Below, one piece after another: positions 18,724 through 28,600 of a stretch of DNA of 64,000 nucleotides. Each line of letters opens with the position of its first letter. The first letter of the stretch is position 1. Both the position numbers and the translations under genes were made by a program. The stretch is from Rhodospirillaceae bacterium (GTDB taxonomy: Bacteria > Pseudomonadota > Alphaproteobacteria > GCA-2731375): assembly GCA_018660265.1 (NCBI GenBank), contig JABJKS010000046.1, positions 1 through 64,000 of the forward strand, written 5' to 3'. Under the pieces are notes generated by a model, which worked only from the letters and a program-made list of their open reading frames with translations, was not told the DNA's origin and searched no databases.

Positions 18724-19788
18724 TCACCAGGATTGGAGCACGGGCAGCACCTCTTTGGCGAACAGCTCCAGGCCCCGTTTCGAAACATCGAACGGTGTGC
18801 CGCCAAAGCGGAAGGAGATGTTTAGTTCGAAATCCCCCAGCAACTTGCGGCGATCCTCCAGGCCGCGCAGGATCTTATCCGGTGTGCCCCAGCTTGCCGC
18901 CTGCATGAAGCCATCGACTGCACCCTCAACGCCGCTTTCTCGCATGATGGCGGCCTTCTGCTGATAGGCGTCATAGCCCTTCACAGAGGCGAAATGTTCG
19001 CCCAGGAATTCGTAGTGATAAAAATTGCTCTCTACGAATTTGCCCTGGTACTGGCGGGCTTCTTCTTCCGTGGCGGCCAGGTCTGTGCCGCAGACGCAGA
19101 ATTCGGTCAGCATGACGCATGGTGGCTCGGTGCCGTGGTATTTGCGGTGCAGCTCGCGGCCATGTTCGATCACCGGCGCGCGCATTTCCCAGGGCCGGTC
19201 GGCGAACATGACGTGGTGGGCCCCCAGCTTGGCCGCCGAATCCACCGAATCCTCGCTTGAGGCCACGGCATAAATCCGGCCCTCGAAGGAATGTTGCGGG
19301 CGCGGGCGGATTTCAATCCGGGGCTGTTTATAGAACGGGCCGTCGCCTTCCATAAAGCCGGTTTTCAAGGCCTCAATGATCATCGGTGCGGCCTCGTCAA
19401 AACGGCCGCGGGTTTCATCCATCGAGATACGAAAGGCATCGAACTCCCGCCGTGCCAGACCCCGCCCCATGCCGAAACGCAGGCGGCCCTTGCTCAACAA
19501 ATCCAAGACAGCGGCATTCTCCGCCACGCGCAAGGGATCATGCCAGGGCAGAATGACCGCCGCCGTGCCGACATCGATATCCGGGCAGATGGCGGAAAGA
19601 TAGGTCATCAGGTTGATGTTGTCGGGCACGAAGGAATAGTCGTTGAAATGATGCTCGGCCGACCACAGGCAGTTAAAGCCGGAGTCCGCCGCGATCCGCG
19701 CCAGCTTAATTTCTTCTTCCCAGACCTGGCCGTCTGGGCAGTCGTCCCAGCCATAGCTGGCGAAAATCATCATCATCCCGACATCCAT
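18724..19788 (-). CDS. LLM-class flavin-dependent oxidoreductase
   Basis: 354 residues from the ATG at 19788 preceded by GGAGAGA; the open frame continues upstream without support. Luciferase-like fold with the N-terminal strand MDVGMMMIFASYGW, SAEHHFNDYSFVP and RLRFGMGRGLARREFD. The EHH segment and the ARREFD region resemble alkanal/alkane monooxygenase-like LLM proteins. Substrate unknown. It differs clearly from the LLM protein at 3730-4812. Confidence 0.88.
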   Translation of the reverse strand: MDVGMMMIFASYGWDDCPDGQVWEEEIKLARIAADSGFNCLWSAEHHFNDYSFVPDNINLMTYLSAICPDIDVGTAAVILPWHDPLRVAENAAVLDLLSKGRLRFGMGRGLARREFDAFRISMDETRGRFDEAAPMIIEALKTGFMEGDGPFYKQPRIEIRPRPQHSFEGRIYAVASSEDSVDSAAKLGAHHVMFADRPWEMRAPVIEHGRELHRKYHGTEPPCVMLTEFCVCGTDLAATEEEARQYQGKFVESNFYHYEFLGEHFASVKGYDAYQQKAAIMRESGVEGAVDGFMQAASWGTPDKILRGLEDRRKLLGDFELNISFRFGGTPFDVSKRGLELFAKEVLPVLQSW

Positions 19789-19897
19789 CGTGTCTCTCCC
19801 ATATGATCCGTTTGTTTCTCCGTAAGCGAGACAGTATGCCCCCAATGCCCCGGTACACGTCAACCAGATGTGTATTTTGAATTGCGACGGCGGCGGG

Positions 19898-20866
19898 TCA
19901 TTTTGCCGCCGGCGGGGCATGCCAGCCATAATCATGGTAGGCCCATTCGACCCTGTCCGGGTGCAAGGTAATCATATTATAGCCTTCCCCGGTGCCATAA
20001 TAAGCACCGCGCCACCAATTGCCGCAGATCGCCCCACCCGTGATGAATGTGGTGCCCCGCCAGCGTAACAGCTCGCTGATGTGTAGGTGACCTTGCAGGA
20101 CCAGAACCAGATTGTGATCTGCGAACAGGGACAGAACTTCCCGGTTGTTGACCACGATGCGGTTTAGCGGGGCGCCTTTTGCCATGCCATCCTTGGCACC
20201 AAAGAAAGCCGTCAGTAGTGGCAGGTGCAGGGTCAGGATAACCGGCTTGCCCCGTGGGATGCGCGACAGCTCCGCCCTGATCCAGTCCAGTTGGGCCGGG
20301 GATATACGGCCATGGTATTCAAACTTGTCGCCCGAGATCCCGACGCTATCAAGCATCATGATATGATAGCCCAGGGCATCGAAGGCATAAAAGGTCTGGC
20401 GTAGATCCAGGCGCTGTTTGAAAATCGACCGCGGGTCGGGCGCGGGCAGGCTGCCGTCATTCGGCGTCACGCCATACAAATCATGATTGCCGATCGCCAC
20501 ATGATGATCCCCCCGGACGGAGGCTTGGATGGCTTTATGCATGTCCATGTAGGCATCCCAATCGGCCCGGACATCGCCGGCAGAAGAAGAAAAATTGCCG
20601 GTAACCAGATCGCCGGCACCCAAGACAAGATCCGGCCTTTGCCTATTGATGGCATCAGCGGCACGTTGCAGGGCCGTGGGGGTATCACCCCGTTGGTTGG
20701 CGTGAACGTCAGTATAAAAGGCTATTCGTAACGGGTGATGGTCGGCACCCTTTATGGGCCATGTCGTCTGCCCCAGGGTCTGCGCCAAAGCGGGTTGTGC
20801 CGCAACCAATACGCCGCCAGCGCCAAGGAGTTGCAGGAGGCGACGGCGGGAAAAATGGTCAGGCAT
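19898..20866 (-). CDS. Tat-exported metallophosphoesterase
   Basis: 322 residues from the ATG at 20866, which overlaps the VanZ stop by 8 bases; an ATG at 20890 is an alternative. The N-terminus DHFSRRRLLQLLGAGG is a twin-arginine signal ending near AQPALA. Calcineurin-like metal motifs are FYTDVHAN, GAGDLV, GNHDLYG, LHLP and GHLH, giving a two-metal site. The protein should fold in the cytoplasm and act in the periplasm on a phosphate ester or nucleotide. It is the last gene of a Rieske oxygenase-VanZ-phosphoesterase operon. Confidence 0.9.
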   Translation of the reverse strand: MPDHFSRRRLLQLLGAGGVLVAAQPALAQTLGQTTWPIKGADHHPLRIAFYTDVHANQRGDTPTALQRAADAINRQRPDLVLGAGDLVTGNFSSSAGDVRADWDAYMDMHKAIQASVRGDHHVAIGNHDLYGVTPNDGSLPAPDPRSIFKQRLDLRQTFYAFDALGYHIMMLDSVGISGDKFEYHGRISPAQLDWIRAELSRIPRGKPVILTLHLPLLTAFFGAKDGMAKGAPLNRIVVNNREVLSLFADHNLVLVLQGHLHISELLRWRGTTFITGGAICGNWWRGAYYGTGEGYNMITLHPDRVEWAYHDYGWHAPPAAK

Positions 20867-22127
20867 TGGTCGGCACTTGATCTGCGGCATTTCCTGGACG
20901 CCCGAAATGGCGGGCCAGCATTAATAGGCCCAGGACAGCGCATAGGAAGCCCCAAAACGCCTGTTGCCGACTAAAGGCAGTGATCAGGTGGCGGCTGACA
21001 TAGCTTATAAAAATCCGTTCATCGTCGATCTTACTTTTGACCTCCACCTTCAATTGGTCCGGCCAACGGCTATTGGATACCGTGAGTATTCGCCCGAAGT
21101 AGTCCTCGAGGATACGGTTTTCCCAATGCGCCGAGGTAAATTGCCGGCGCTGTTGTTCTTCGTCTGTGGCTTTGCGGGCGCGTTCAAGATTAACGTTCCG
21201 GCTGTACATATGCACTCTGGCTTCATGCAAAAACGGATCTTTCAATGGCGTATAGGCGGCAAGGAAATCGTCGTATTTTTCCCGGTCGCGAAATTTCGCC
21301 AGGACCTGGCCCCCCTCCACCGCCCGCGTGGTGTCCTGTTGGTGCAGATCCTCGCGCAACAGGCGGGAGCGGAATGTGCCGTTATCTTCGTCACCATGCA
21401 GGAAGCCATATTCGATCATAATACCGTGGTTATCGGGGAAAACGTCCGGGGTGTTGAGGAAGCAAAGGCCAAGACCGGCCATGGCGGCGGCACCCAGACG
21501 GCACAACCGCTGCAGGCTTATACGGTCCGGCCAGCCCGAGACATTGCGTGGTTTTATACCAAGTGCCAGGGCAGCCTGGACCAAGGCCACGGCGGTAAAG
21601 TTCAGCCAGATATCCTCCAGTCCGAAGTATCGCCCCTGGGTCAGCCATTGAATGGTTTCATCCAGCATACCGATGGTGCTGCCGGTGATCGTAACGGCAA
21701 CATAAATACTGTAATCGCCGATCCGGTGGGAAAAGGCGCGAAACAGCAACAGGGAAAGCAGGCCGTATTGCAGGAAATGGATAGCTTCAGCCGGGCTGCC
21801 TTTTTTTAGTTCAATAACCTGATTGATAACGACGGCGGCAATGGTGATAAGCCACAAATAACTGGGAATGGATTTTCGTTGCCGCCGAAGCAACAGGATT
21901 GCCGCTGCCGCCAACATGACGATCACGCCAGCTATTACGACATAGGCAAATACATCGTCGTCCCAATATTGTTTGACATAGGAAACGCCATCGCCCGTAA
22001 ACGGTATAGTCGCGTAAATTATCCCTGACCACAGGACGGCAAGGGCCCAGGCCAACTTTTCCCCCGGAGCCGCCTTAGGCGGCAGAGTGTTAAGGCCGGT
22101 ATCCAAAGTCGGCACCCAGTTTCGCAC
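20859..22127 (-). CDS. VanZ-like membrane protein with long extracytoplasmic segment
   Basis: 422 residues from a GTG that overlaps the Rieske gene by 38 bases; downstream starts are possible. Four to five helices lie in the first 200 residues, with the VanZ pattern EAIHFLQYGLLS, GMLDETIQW and GRYFGLEDIWLN. Another helix (about 208-226) and a C-terminal helix (about 392-410) bracket roughly 165 polar residues that are probably extracytoplasmic and match nothing I recognise. VanZ proteins are linked to teicoplanin resistance in Gram-positives, but the role in Gram-negatives is unknown. Confidence 0.8.
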   Translation of the reverse strand: MRNWVPTLDTGLNTLPPKAAPGEKLAWALAVLWSGIIYATIPFTGDGVSYVKQYWDDDVFAYVVIAGVIVMLAAAAILLLRRQRKSIPSYLWLITIAAVVINQVIELKKGSPAEAIHFLQYGLLSLLLFRAFSHRIGDYSIYVAVTITGSTIGMLDETIQWLTQGRYFGLEDIWLNFTAVALVQAALALGIKPRNVSGWPDRISLQRLCRLGAAAMAGLGLCFLNTPDVFPDNHGIMIEYGFLHGDEDNGTFRSRLLREDLHQQDTTRAVEGGQVLAKFRDREKYDDFLAAYTPLKDPFLHEARVHMYSRNVNLERARKATDEEQQRRQFTSAHWENRILEDYFGRILTVSNSRWPDQLKVEVKSKIDDERIFISYVSRHLITAFSRQQAFWGFLCAVLGLLMLARHFGRPGNAADQVPTNA

Positions 22128-23409
22128 GCATGAAGGGGCGGCAAGCCGCCTCCCACGGTGTATCGGCGGGAAGATGGACCGAGACGGCGCGAACCATATA
22201 GGTCTCCGGCTGATCTACCCCGGGCGGGCGGGTGCCGTTGTCATGAAAGTCGGCCAGGCTTTTCAACAAGAACCGCCGCGCCATGACGATGCCGGCATCG
22301 GATACGCCCAGGTTTTCCTGGCTGCGGTCGTAGATCGCCGCGACACCAGACTGACAGCCCGCATCCTGCACCCAAAGGCCCGGCAAGCCGGAGAACCAGG
22401 TCTCTTGCTGGCCGGGATAATCAAACTGATAGCCATTATCGTTTCGGTACTTGGTCCAGAAATCCCCATAGGGCGTGGTCGCCGGTTGCGGTGCGTAACT
22501 ATTCCGGCTGGCATGGCCTGTTTCCCGTCCGTTATGGCCTTCCTGCAGCAATTCCCGGCTGCGTGGGTAAAAGGGTGCGGCGGGGGTATAGGAAAACATC
22601 AGGCAAAGAGTGTGTTCATCATCCATCGGGATCCAGGCATGGCCGCTAAGTTCGGGGTATTTGGATTGTGGTGGCACCAGGGTCCAGAACGGCAGCATGA
22701 ATTGGTTCACCCGCCAATAATGTGTCTGCTGGTCGATCTCCCGCCGGGAGGCGATGGCGACACCATAGGGTTGGCGGCGGCATTTGAACTTTGGGCTCAA
22801 ATCGTTCGCGGCAACCCAGTCGTTGATGGCACCCCGGTTATCGATACGTCCGTGCAATATGGGGGCGTGGGCGGAGTCTATCTCACCCTCCAGGGCCTGC
22901 AGCCAGTTGCATTCCTGCACCCGAAAGGTGACGACGGCGTTTTCTTCCGGCACCAGGTTCCATTCCAAATCGGGCAAAGCCGGTGGATTGTCCTGTTCCG
23001 GGCCCATATATGTCCACAGAACGCCATTCCGCTCTTGGCAGGGATAGGCCTTAACCCGCACCGTATCTCGAAGGCGGCTGTTCTCAGGTTCGGCGGGCAT
23101 ATCAACCGCCTTGCCCGTCACATCAAACTTCCAACCGTGATAGACACAGCGCAGGCCGCATTCCTCGTTCCGGCCAAACATTAAAGGTGCGCCGCGATGA
23201 GGGCAGGCATTTGCCACAAGGCCCGCCCGCCCGTCGCTATCACGAAAGGCGACTAAGTCCTCCCCCAACAGTTTGACCCGCTTGGGCTGGCCATCGGGGG
23301 CTAGTTGCGCACCGGGATAGAATGGAATCCAGAACAGCCGGAACATCTCACCCATCTGACTGCCGGGGCCGACCCTGGTCAACGCCTCGTTCTGTTGTTG
23401 TGACAACAT
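22090..23409 (-). CDS. Rieske non-heme iron oxygenase, phthalate-dioxygenase type
   Basis: 439 residues. The Rieske [2Fe-2S] site is CPHRGAP followed by CVYHGWKFD (two Cys, two His). The catalytic domain has LEGEIDSAHAPILHGRID, containing the bridging aspartate and iron-binding histidines. Length and layout match the phthalate 4,5-dioxygenase/ring-demethylase group, which hydroxylates or demethylates aromatic rings. No reductase or ferredoxin gene is adjacent, so electrons come from a partner elsewhere. The gene leads the operon with VanZ and the phosphoesterase. Confidence 0.92.
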   Translation of the reverse strand: MLSQQQNEALTRVGPGSQMGEMFRLFWIPFYPGAQLAPDGQPKRVKLLGEDLVAFRDSDGRAGLVANACPHRGAPLMFGRNEECGLRCVYHGWKFDVTGKAVDMPAEPENSRLRDTVRVKAYPCQERNGVLWTYMGPEQDNPPALPDLEWNLVPEENAVVTFRVQECNWLQALEGEIDSAHAPILHGRIDNRGAINDWVAANDLSPKFKCRRQPYGVAIASRREIDQQTHYWRVNQFMLPFWTLVPPQSKYPELSGHAWIPMDDEHTLCLMFSYTPAAPFYPRSRELLQEGHNGRETGHASRNSYAPQPATTPYGDFWTKYRNDNGYQFDYPGQQETWFSGLPGLWVQDAGCQSGVAAIYDRSQENLGVSDAGIVMARRFLLKSLADFHDNGTRPPGVDQPETYMVRAVSVHLPADTPWEAACRPFMRAKLGADFGYRP

Positions 23410-23659
23410 GGCTGCTCGCTCCTAATACCGGCCATTTTTCGATGTTTTTTTCGTTATTAATGGGCCTTTGGCCGTTATTGGCATAGGCTAGCCTAAATCA
23501 CCTTGCAAAGGGTACCAATTCCGTCTAAGAAACCCGCGAATTAGTTTAAAACACACAAAAACCGCACGTGGGCTTGCGTCGGTGGGGCAGAAAAATCCCA
23601 TTGGTGCTCCGGTGTCCGGCAACGGATGGACGCCCGCGGAGGCATAACCGGAGAATAAA

Positions 23660-24505
23660 ATGACACTTTCGGACGTACCGACATTTACGATGCGTCAGCT
23701 GCTAGAAGCTGGCGTCCATTTCGGCCATCAGACACATCGTTGGAATCCCAAGATGGCCCCCTTCATTTATGGCGCACGCAACAACATCCATATCATGGAT
23801 TTGCGCGAAACCGCGCCGATGCTGCAACGGGCCCTGGTTCGGGTTCGCGATGAAGTATCGCGCGGCGGTCGGGTGCTGTTCGTCGGCACCAAGCGTCAGG
23901 CTTCCGGGCCCTTGACGGAGGCGGCCAAGGCCTGCGGGCAATATTACGTCAATCATCGTTGGTTGGGCGGCATGTTGACCAACTGGCGTACCATCTCCAA
24001 TTCCATCAAGCGTCTTCGGGCGCTGGAGGAGCAGCTGTCTGAAGAGACCTCCGGCTTGACCAAGAAAGAGCTGTTGCAGTTGACTCGGGAGCGGGACAAG
24101 CTGGAGCGCGCCCTTGGCGGCATTAAGGAAATGGGTGGTCTGCCCGCGGTGATGTTCGTGATCGACACCAACAAGGAAGAGATCGCGATCCAGGAAGCCA
24201 AGAAGTTGGGCATCCCGGTTATTGCTGTGGTCGATTCCAATTGCAATCCTGACAACGTCGATTTCCCAATTCCGGGCAATGACGATGCCGCCCGTGCCAT
24301 CTCGCTCTATATGGATTTGATTTCCCGCTCGGTCATTGCCGGCCTGCAGCAGGAACGTCAAGCCGATGGTGAGGATCTGGGCGCGGCTGAAGAGCTGCCC
24401 ATGGAAGAAATTGCAGCAGTGGAAGATGCCGTGGCAGCCGCCGCGATACCTGAAGCTGCACCTGAAGTCACACCTGAAGCAGCGCCAGAGGCACCCGCTT
24501 CCTAA
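23660..24505 (+). CDS. rpsB: 30S ribosomal protein S2
   Basis: 281 residues. Core S2 sequence includes [29 protein letters not shown] and [27 protein letters not shown]-terminal extension of about 35 residues is rich in Glu, Ala and Pro (repeated PEAAPE), as in many alphaproteobacteria. CGGAGAA precedes the ATG. The 250 bases upstream (23410-23659), shared with the divergent Rieske gene, must hold the promoter. Followed by tsf, the usual partner. Confidence 0.98.
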   Translation: MTLSDVPTFTMRQLLEAGVHFGHQTHRWNPKMAPFIYGARNNIHIMDLRETAPMLQRALVRVRDEVSRGGRVLFVGTKRQASGPLTEAAKACGQYYVNHRWLGGMLTNWRTISNSIKRLRALEEQLSEETSGLTKKELLQLTRERDKLERALGGIKEMGGLPAVMFVIDTNKEEIAIQEAKKLGIPVIAVVDSNCNPDNVDFPIPGNDDAARAISLYMDLISRSVIAGLQQERQADGEDLGAAEELPMEEIAAVEDAVAAAAIPEAAPEVTPEAAPEAPAS

Positions 24506-24666
24506 GAGCAGTCTTCAATCGTTTGGCTTGGCTTTTGTTATCCGGTTGATAGCTTCAATTGCTCTTTATTTTATGCGTCATGATTTGTTTAACGCAAACG
24601 AATTATGGCAGAATTTGCTTTTAACCACAGTTGTTTACTACGTAAACTTCAGATGGGAGATTAATA

Positions 24667-25599
24667 GTGACGCAAGTATCAGCGGCAATGATCAAAGACT
24701 TGCGCGGCAAGACCGGCGCGGGAATGATGGATTGTAAAAAAGCCCTTGAAGAGACCGAGGGTGATATCGAAGGCGCGGTCGATTGGTTGCGCACAAAGGG
24801 GCTTGCCTCCGCCGCCAAGAAGGCCGGTCGTGTGGCTGCTGAAGGCCTGGTTGCCGTCGTTGCCGAGGGCAACAAGGGTGCGGTTGTTGAGGTCAACAGC
24901 GAGACCGATTTTGTCGCCCGTAACGACCAGTTCCAGGCTTTTGCCCGTACGGTTGGCGGTATGGTACTGGCCAATGGCAATGGCGATCTGGATGCCTTAC
25001 AGGCGCAAAACTTCCCCGGTGGGGAGCGTAACGTTGGCGAGGAATTGACCCATATGATCGCCACCATCGGCGAGAATATGTCTCTGCGTCGGGCTGAAGT
25101 CCTTGCCGTCGACCAGGGTGTGGTCACAAGCTATGTTCATTCTGCGGCAGCACCGGGCCTGGGCCGTATTGGCGTGCTGGTGGCGTTGGACTCCGCTGGC
25201 GATCAGGAACAACTGGGCGCGCTGGCCAAACAAGTAGCCATGCACGTCGCGGCTGCCTCACCACAATCCGTCAGCACCGATGATCTGGACCCCGAGGCGG
25301 TTGAGCGCGAGCGCGCGGTTCTAACCGAACAGGCCCGCGATAGCGGCAAGCCCGAAGATATCATCGGGAAAATGGTCGAAGGCCGTCTGCGTAAGTTCTA
25401 TCAGGATGTGGTTTTGTCCGAGCAGACCTGGGTTATCGATGGCGAAAGCAAGGTTGCTGCCGTCATGGAACAGGCAGGCAAAGATTTGGGCGCACCCGTC
25501 AAAATCGCTGGCTTCGTCAAATATGTAATTGGCGAAGGCATCGAAAAGGAAGAAAGCGATTTCGCGGCGGAAGTCGCAGCGCAGGCTTCCGGCGGATAA
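24667..25599 (+). CDS. tsf: elongation factor Ts
   Basis: 310 residues from a GTG with GGGAG eight bases upstream. The N-terminal UBA-like region has [16 protein letters not shown], followed by [12 protein letters not shown], the EF-Tu nucleotide-exchange contact. It recycles EF-Tu-GDP. A 161-base AT-rich gap separates it from rpsB, longer than other gaps in this cluster, and could hold an internal promoter or attenuator, though no clear stem with a T-run is visible. Confidence 0.98.
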   Translation: MTQVSAAMIKDLRGKTGAGMMDCKKALEETEGDIEGAVDWLRTKGLASAAKKAGRVAAEGLVAVVAEGNKGAVVEVNSETDFVARNDQFQAFARTVGGMVLANGNGDLDALQAQNFPGGERNVGEELTHMIATIGENMSLRRAEVLAVDQGVVTSYVHSAAAPGLGRIGVLVALDSAGDQEQLGALAKQVAMHVAAASPQSVSTDDLDPEAVERERAVLTEQARDSGKPEDIIGKMVEGRLRKFYQDVVLSEQTWVIDGESKVAAVMEQAGKDLGAPVKIAGFVKYVIGEGIEKEESDFAAEVAAQASGG

Positions 25600-25677
25600 C
25601 CTCGTTTCTTTGATTCTTCCTTTTTTGCGACGCTAGACTGAAAGATCAACTACCGATCGACGATAAAGGGGTCACTT

Positions 25678-26445
25678 GTGACAACAGCCGGGAATGCGAA
25701 TTCAAACAGTTCGGGTGATGATCATGATGGTGGCCTTCGCTATCGCCGTGCGTTATTGAAAATTTCGGGCGAGGCACTGCTGGGCGATGGCGAGTACGGT
25801 GTCGATTTCGCCACTGTGCGCCGGATTGCCGAAGATGTGAAGCAAGTCCACGATCTTGGCGCGGAAGTCTGCCTTGTAATCGGCGGCGGCAATATCTTTC
25901 GGGGTATTTCAGGTGCCACGGTCGGCATGGAGCGGACCACAGCCGACTATATGGGTATGCTGGCCACGGTGATGAATGCCCTGGCTATGCAAAGTGCCTT
26001 GGAAGGCATTGGTTTGCCGACGCGTGTCCTCTCCGCCATACCTATGTCGACTGTGTGTGAGCCCTATATCCGCCGTCGGGCCATGCGCCATATGGAAAAA
26101 GGCCGCATCGTGATCTTTGCGGCCGGAACCGGCAATCCATTCTTTACCACTGATACCACCGCAGCCCTGCGTGCGGCGGAGATGGATTGCGATTGCCTTT
26201 TGAAAGGCACCCAGGTCGATGGCGTATATTCCGAAGACCCCAATAATAATCCTGATGCGGAACGATTTGATACATTAAGCTATCATCAAGTCCTTTCCCA
26301 GGACCTGAGAGTCATGGATGCGGCTGCCATTTCACTTGCACGAGAGAATGCGATCCCTATCCTGGTATTCTCAATTCACAATGACGGTGCATTTGCCGAT
26401 GTTTTGCGTGGAACGGGCACTTGTACCATAATTGGTGATCAGTAG
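25678..26445 (+). CDS. pyrH: UMP kinase
   Basis: 255 residues from a GTG with AAGGGG upstream. Amino-acid-kinase fold: [21 protein letters not shown], and [19 protein letters not shown]. It phosphorylates UMP to UDP and is bacterial-specific. The first 20 residues (Asn/Ser/Gly/Asp-rich) extend beyond the core. Standard neighbour of tsf and frr. Confidence 0.97.
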   Translation: MTTAGNANSNSSGDDHDGGLRYRRALLKISGEALLGDGEYGVDFATVRRIAEDVKQVHDLGAEVCLVIGGGNIFRGISGATVGMERTTADYMGMLATVMNALAMQSALEGIGLPTRVLSAIPMSTVCEPYIRRRAMRHMEKGRIVIFAAGTGNPFFTTDTTAALRAAEMDCDCLLKGTQVDGVYSEDPNNNPDAERFDTLSYHQVLSQDLRVMDAAAISLARENAIPILVFSIHNDGAFADVLRGTGTCTIIGDQ

Positions 26446-26479
26446 CCGGTAGTGGCTGATTGACGAGGGAGATGAGGTT

Positions 26480-27037
26480 GTGGCTGACCCTGATCTGGAT
26501 GATCTAAGTAGACGCATGAATGGCGCCCTTGAGGCGTTACGTCATGAATTTGCGGGCTTGCGCACGGGACGCGCTTCCGCCGGGTTGTTGGAACCGATCG
26601 TGGTCGATGTCTATGGCGCGCAGATGCCTTTGAACCAGGTGGGCACTATTGCGGTGCCCGAGGCGCGTATGTTGACTGTTCAGGTCTGGGACAAAACCGC
26701 TGTTTCATCTGTTGAGAAGGCGATTCGCGCATCAGGTCTTGGTTTGAATCCAGCCGTCGATGGCCAGCTATTGCGCATCCCAATCCCGGAGTTGACCGCG
26801 GAACGACGCATCGAGATGGCCAAGATCGCGCATAAATATGCCGAACAGGGCCGTATCGCGGTGCGCAATGTGCGCCGGGATGGTATGGAAAACCTAAAGA
26901 AAATGGAAAAAGAGGGGGAGTTGAGCGAGGACGACCTCCACCTCTGGGGTGATGAAGTTCAGGAATTGACGGATCAGATCATCGCCAAGATTGACGAAAT
27001 CTTGGCCACCAAGGATGAAGAGATCAAACAGGTCTAG
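26480..27037 (+). CDS. frr: ribosome recycling factor
   Basis: 185 residues from a GTG with GGGAG upstream, matching the family length. It contains [32 protein letters not shown] and the C-terminal KAKIDE-like helix. It splits post-termination ribosomes together with EF-G. Lies 8 bases before uppS. Confidence 0.97.
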   Translation: MADPDLDDLSRRMNGALEALRHEFAGLRTGRASAGLLEPIVVDVYGAQMPLNQVGTIAVPEARMLTVQVWDKTAVSSVEKAIRASGLGLNPAVDGQLLRIPIPELTAERRIEMAKIAHKYAEQGRIAVRNVRRDGMENLKKMEKEGELSEDDLHLWGDEVQELTDQIIAKIDEILATKDEEIKQV

Positions 27038-27045
27038 TACGCAGA

Positions 27046-27783
27046 ATGACTCCTAACCCTTCACCACAAGCGGACGCACCGCCCCCGCCGCGGCATGTTG
27101 CGATCATAATGGATGGCAATGGACGCTGGGCCAAAGCTCGCGGCCTACCCCGTGTGGCTGGTCATCAGCGTGGCGTGGATGCCTTGCGCGGCGTGGTTGA
27201 GGCTGGCCAGGAAATGAAAATCGATTTTCTGACCCTGTATGCTTTTTCATCAGAAAACTGGAAGCGCCCGCCGACCGAAGTTGATGATCTTATGGGCCTG
27301 TTGCGTCTGTATTTGCGGCGGGAATTGCGTGATTTGCATCGCAATGGGGTCCGCATTCGCTTTATTGGCGAATGGCGGCGTCTGGCGGTTGATATCGTTA
27401 AATTGATTGAAGATGCGGAAAGCACAACGGCGCAAAACTATGGTCTGACCCTGGTTATTGCCGTCAATTACGGCAGCCATCGGGAGATTGTTGAAGCGAC
27501 CAAGAGAATAGCCGCCGCCGTTGCAGATGGTGCCATGGCGGTGGGTGACATCGATGAAGAGGTTTTCGCCACGCATCTGCACACGGACGGCATACCGGAT
27601 CCGGATCTGGTTATTCGCACCAGTGGTGAGCAGCGATTGAGCAATTTTCTGCTGTGGCAGGCGGGCTATGCGGAGCTGGTTTTTATGGATGTGTTGTGGC
27701 CGGATTTCAATAAGACGAGTCTGGAGCAGGCTATAGATGAGTTTCATCACCGTGAACGCCGCTATGGCGCAACCAGCGGCTAG
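27046..27783 (+). CDS. uppS: undecaprenyl diphosphate synthase (isoprenyl transferase)
   Basis: 245 residues. Family motifs are [14 protein letters not shown] (catalytic D23), [14 protein letters not shown] and [21 protein letters not shown]. It condenses isopentenyl diphosphate onto farnesyl diphosphate to give the C55 carrier for peptidoglycan and O-antigen. Its 3' end overlaps the start of cdsA. Confidence 0.97.
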   Translation: MTPNPSPQADAPPPPRHVAIIMDGNGRWAKARGLPRVAGHQRGVDALRGVVEAGQEMKIDFLTLYAFSSENWKRPPTEVDDLMGLLRLYLRRELRDLHRNGVRIRFIGEWRRLAVDIVKLIEDAESTTAQNYGLTLVIAVNYGSHREIVEATKRIAAAVADGAMAVGDIDEEVFATHLHTDGIPDPDLVIRTSGEQRLSNFLLWQAGYAELVFMDVLWPDFNKTSLEQAIDEFHHRERRYGATSG

Positions 27784-28600
27784 CTCCAAATCTTCGCCTC
27801 GGGGATCCGGGTTGGGGACCAGGGTCTTATCGGCATTGGTTTTGATACCGGTGGTATTGGGGCTGCTTTATCTTGGCGGCCTCAGCTTCGCGCTGTTGAT
27901 TGCAGTGGTGGCAATTTTGATGGCCGGGGAATGGGACCGTCTAACCGGCGGGGCCGGGTTTGGCATTATGGGTTTGGGCACCGGTGCCGCTTTGATATTG
28001 GTTCTGGCCCTGGGCTATATGGGCCGGGGGGATTGGGCCTTGCTGGCGCTCCTGCCGGGCGCGGTGGTCTTGGCATTGTTGAGCAGGTTTACCGGGCAAA
28101 AAATGACCTGGCCCGTACTCGGTTTGCTCTGGTTGGGATTACCTGTGTTGGCGTTGCTTGTCTTGCGCATGGGGGAAGGCGGCATGGCGGCTGTGTCATG
28201 GTTGTTTCTGAGCGTGTGGTCCTGTGACACGGGGGCATACTTTGCCGGCCGCGGTATTGGTGGGCCGAAATTGGCACCCCGGATCAGTCCGAACAAGACC
28301 TGGGCTGGATTGCTGGGCGGGATGGCGGCGGCAGGGTTGGTCTCCGTTCTTTTGGCGCTATATCTAAGCTGGGACAATATGGTGTTGTTTGCGGTTTTGG
28401 GGGCTGTATTGGCCGCCATTTCACAATGTGGGGACTTGGCCGAATCCTGGGTAAAACGCACTTTCGATGTTAAAGACAGCGGGACGATTATCCCGGGCCA
28501 TGGCGGTATTTTGGACCGGGTCGATGGCGTATTGTTTGCCGCCCCCGTTGTTGCATTGATGAGTATGCTGCCCGGTCTTGGTCTTTTGCCATGGCAATAG
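27737..28600 (+). CDS. cdsA: phosphatidate cytidylyltransferase
   Basis: 287 residues with about seven to eight membrane helices. The CDP-diglyceride synthase signature is seen as [31 protein letters not shown] followed near the end by [17 protein letters not shown] (quoted in parts; positions about 155-185 and 245-262). The enzyme makes CDP-diacylglycerol for phospholipid synthesis. The ATG at 27737 has GGAG 10 bases upstream but overlaps uppS by 47 bases; an ATG at 27764 is the alternative start. Confidence 0.94.
   Translation: MSFITVNAAMAQPAASSKSSPRGSGLGTRVLSALVLIPVVLGLLYLGGLSFALLIAVVAILMAGEWDRLTGGAGFGIMGLGTGAALILVLALGYMGRGDWALLALLPGAVVLALLSRFTGQKMTWPVLGLLWLGLPVLALLVLRMGEGGMAAVSWLFLSVWSCDTGAYFAGRGIGGPKLAPRISPNKTWAGLLGGMAAAGLVSVLLALYLSWDNMVLFAVLGAVLAAISQCGDLAESWVKRTFDVKDSGTIIPGHGGILDRVDGVLFAAPVVALMSMLPGLGLLPWQ

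Noticed and set aside
20964-23184. Long plus-strand frames opposite the VanZ and Rieske genes
   Set aside because: These are mirror frames of GC-rich coding DNA; the minus-strand proteins have the intact motifs.
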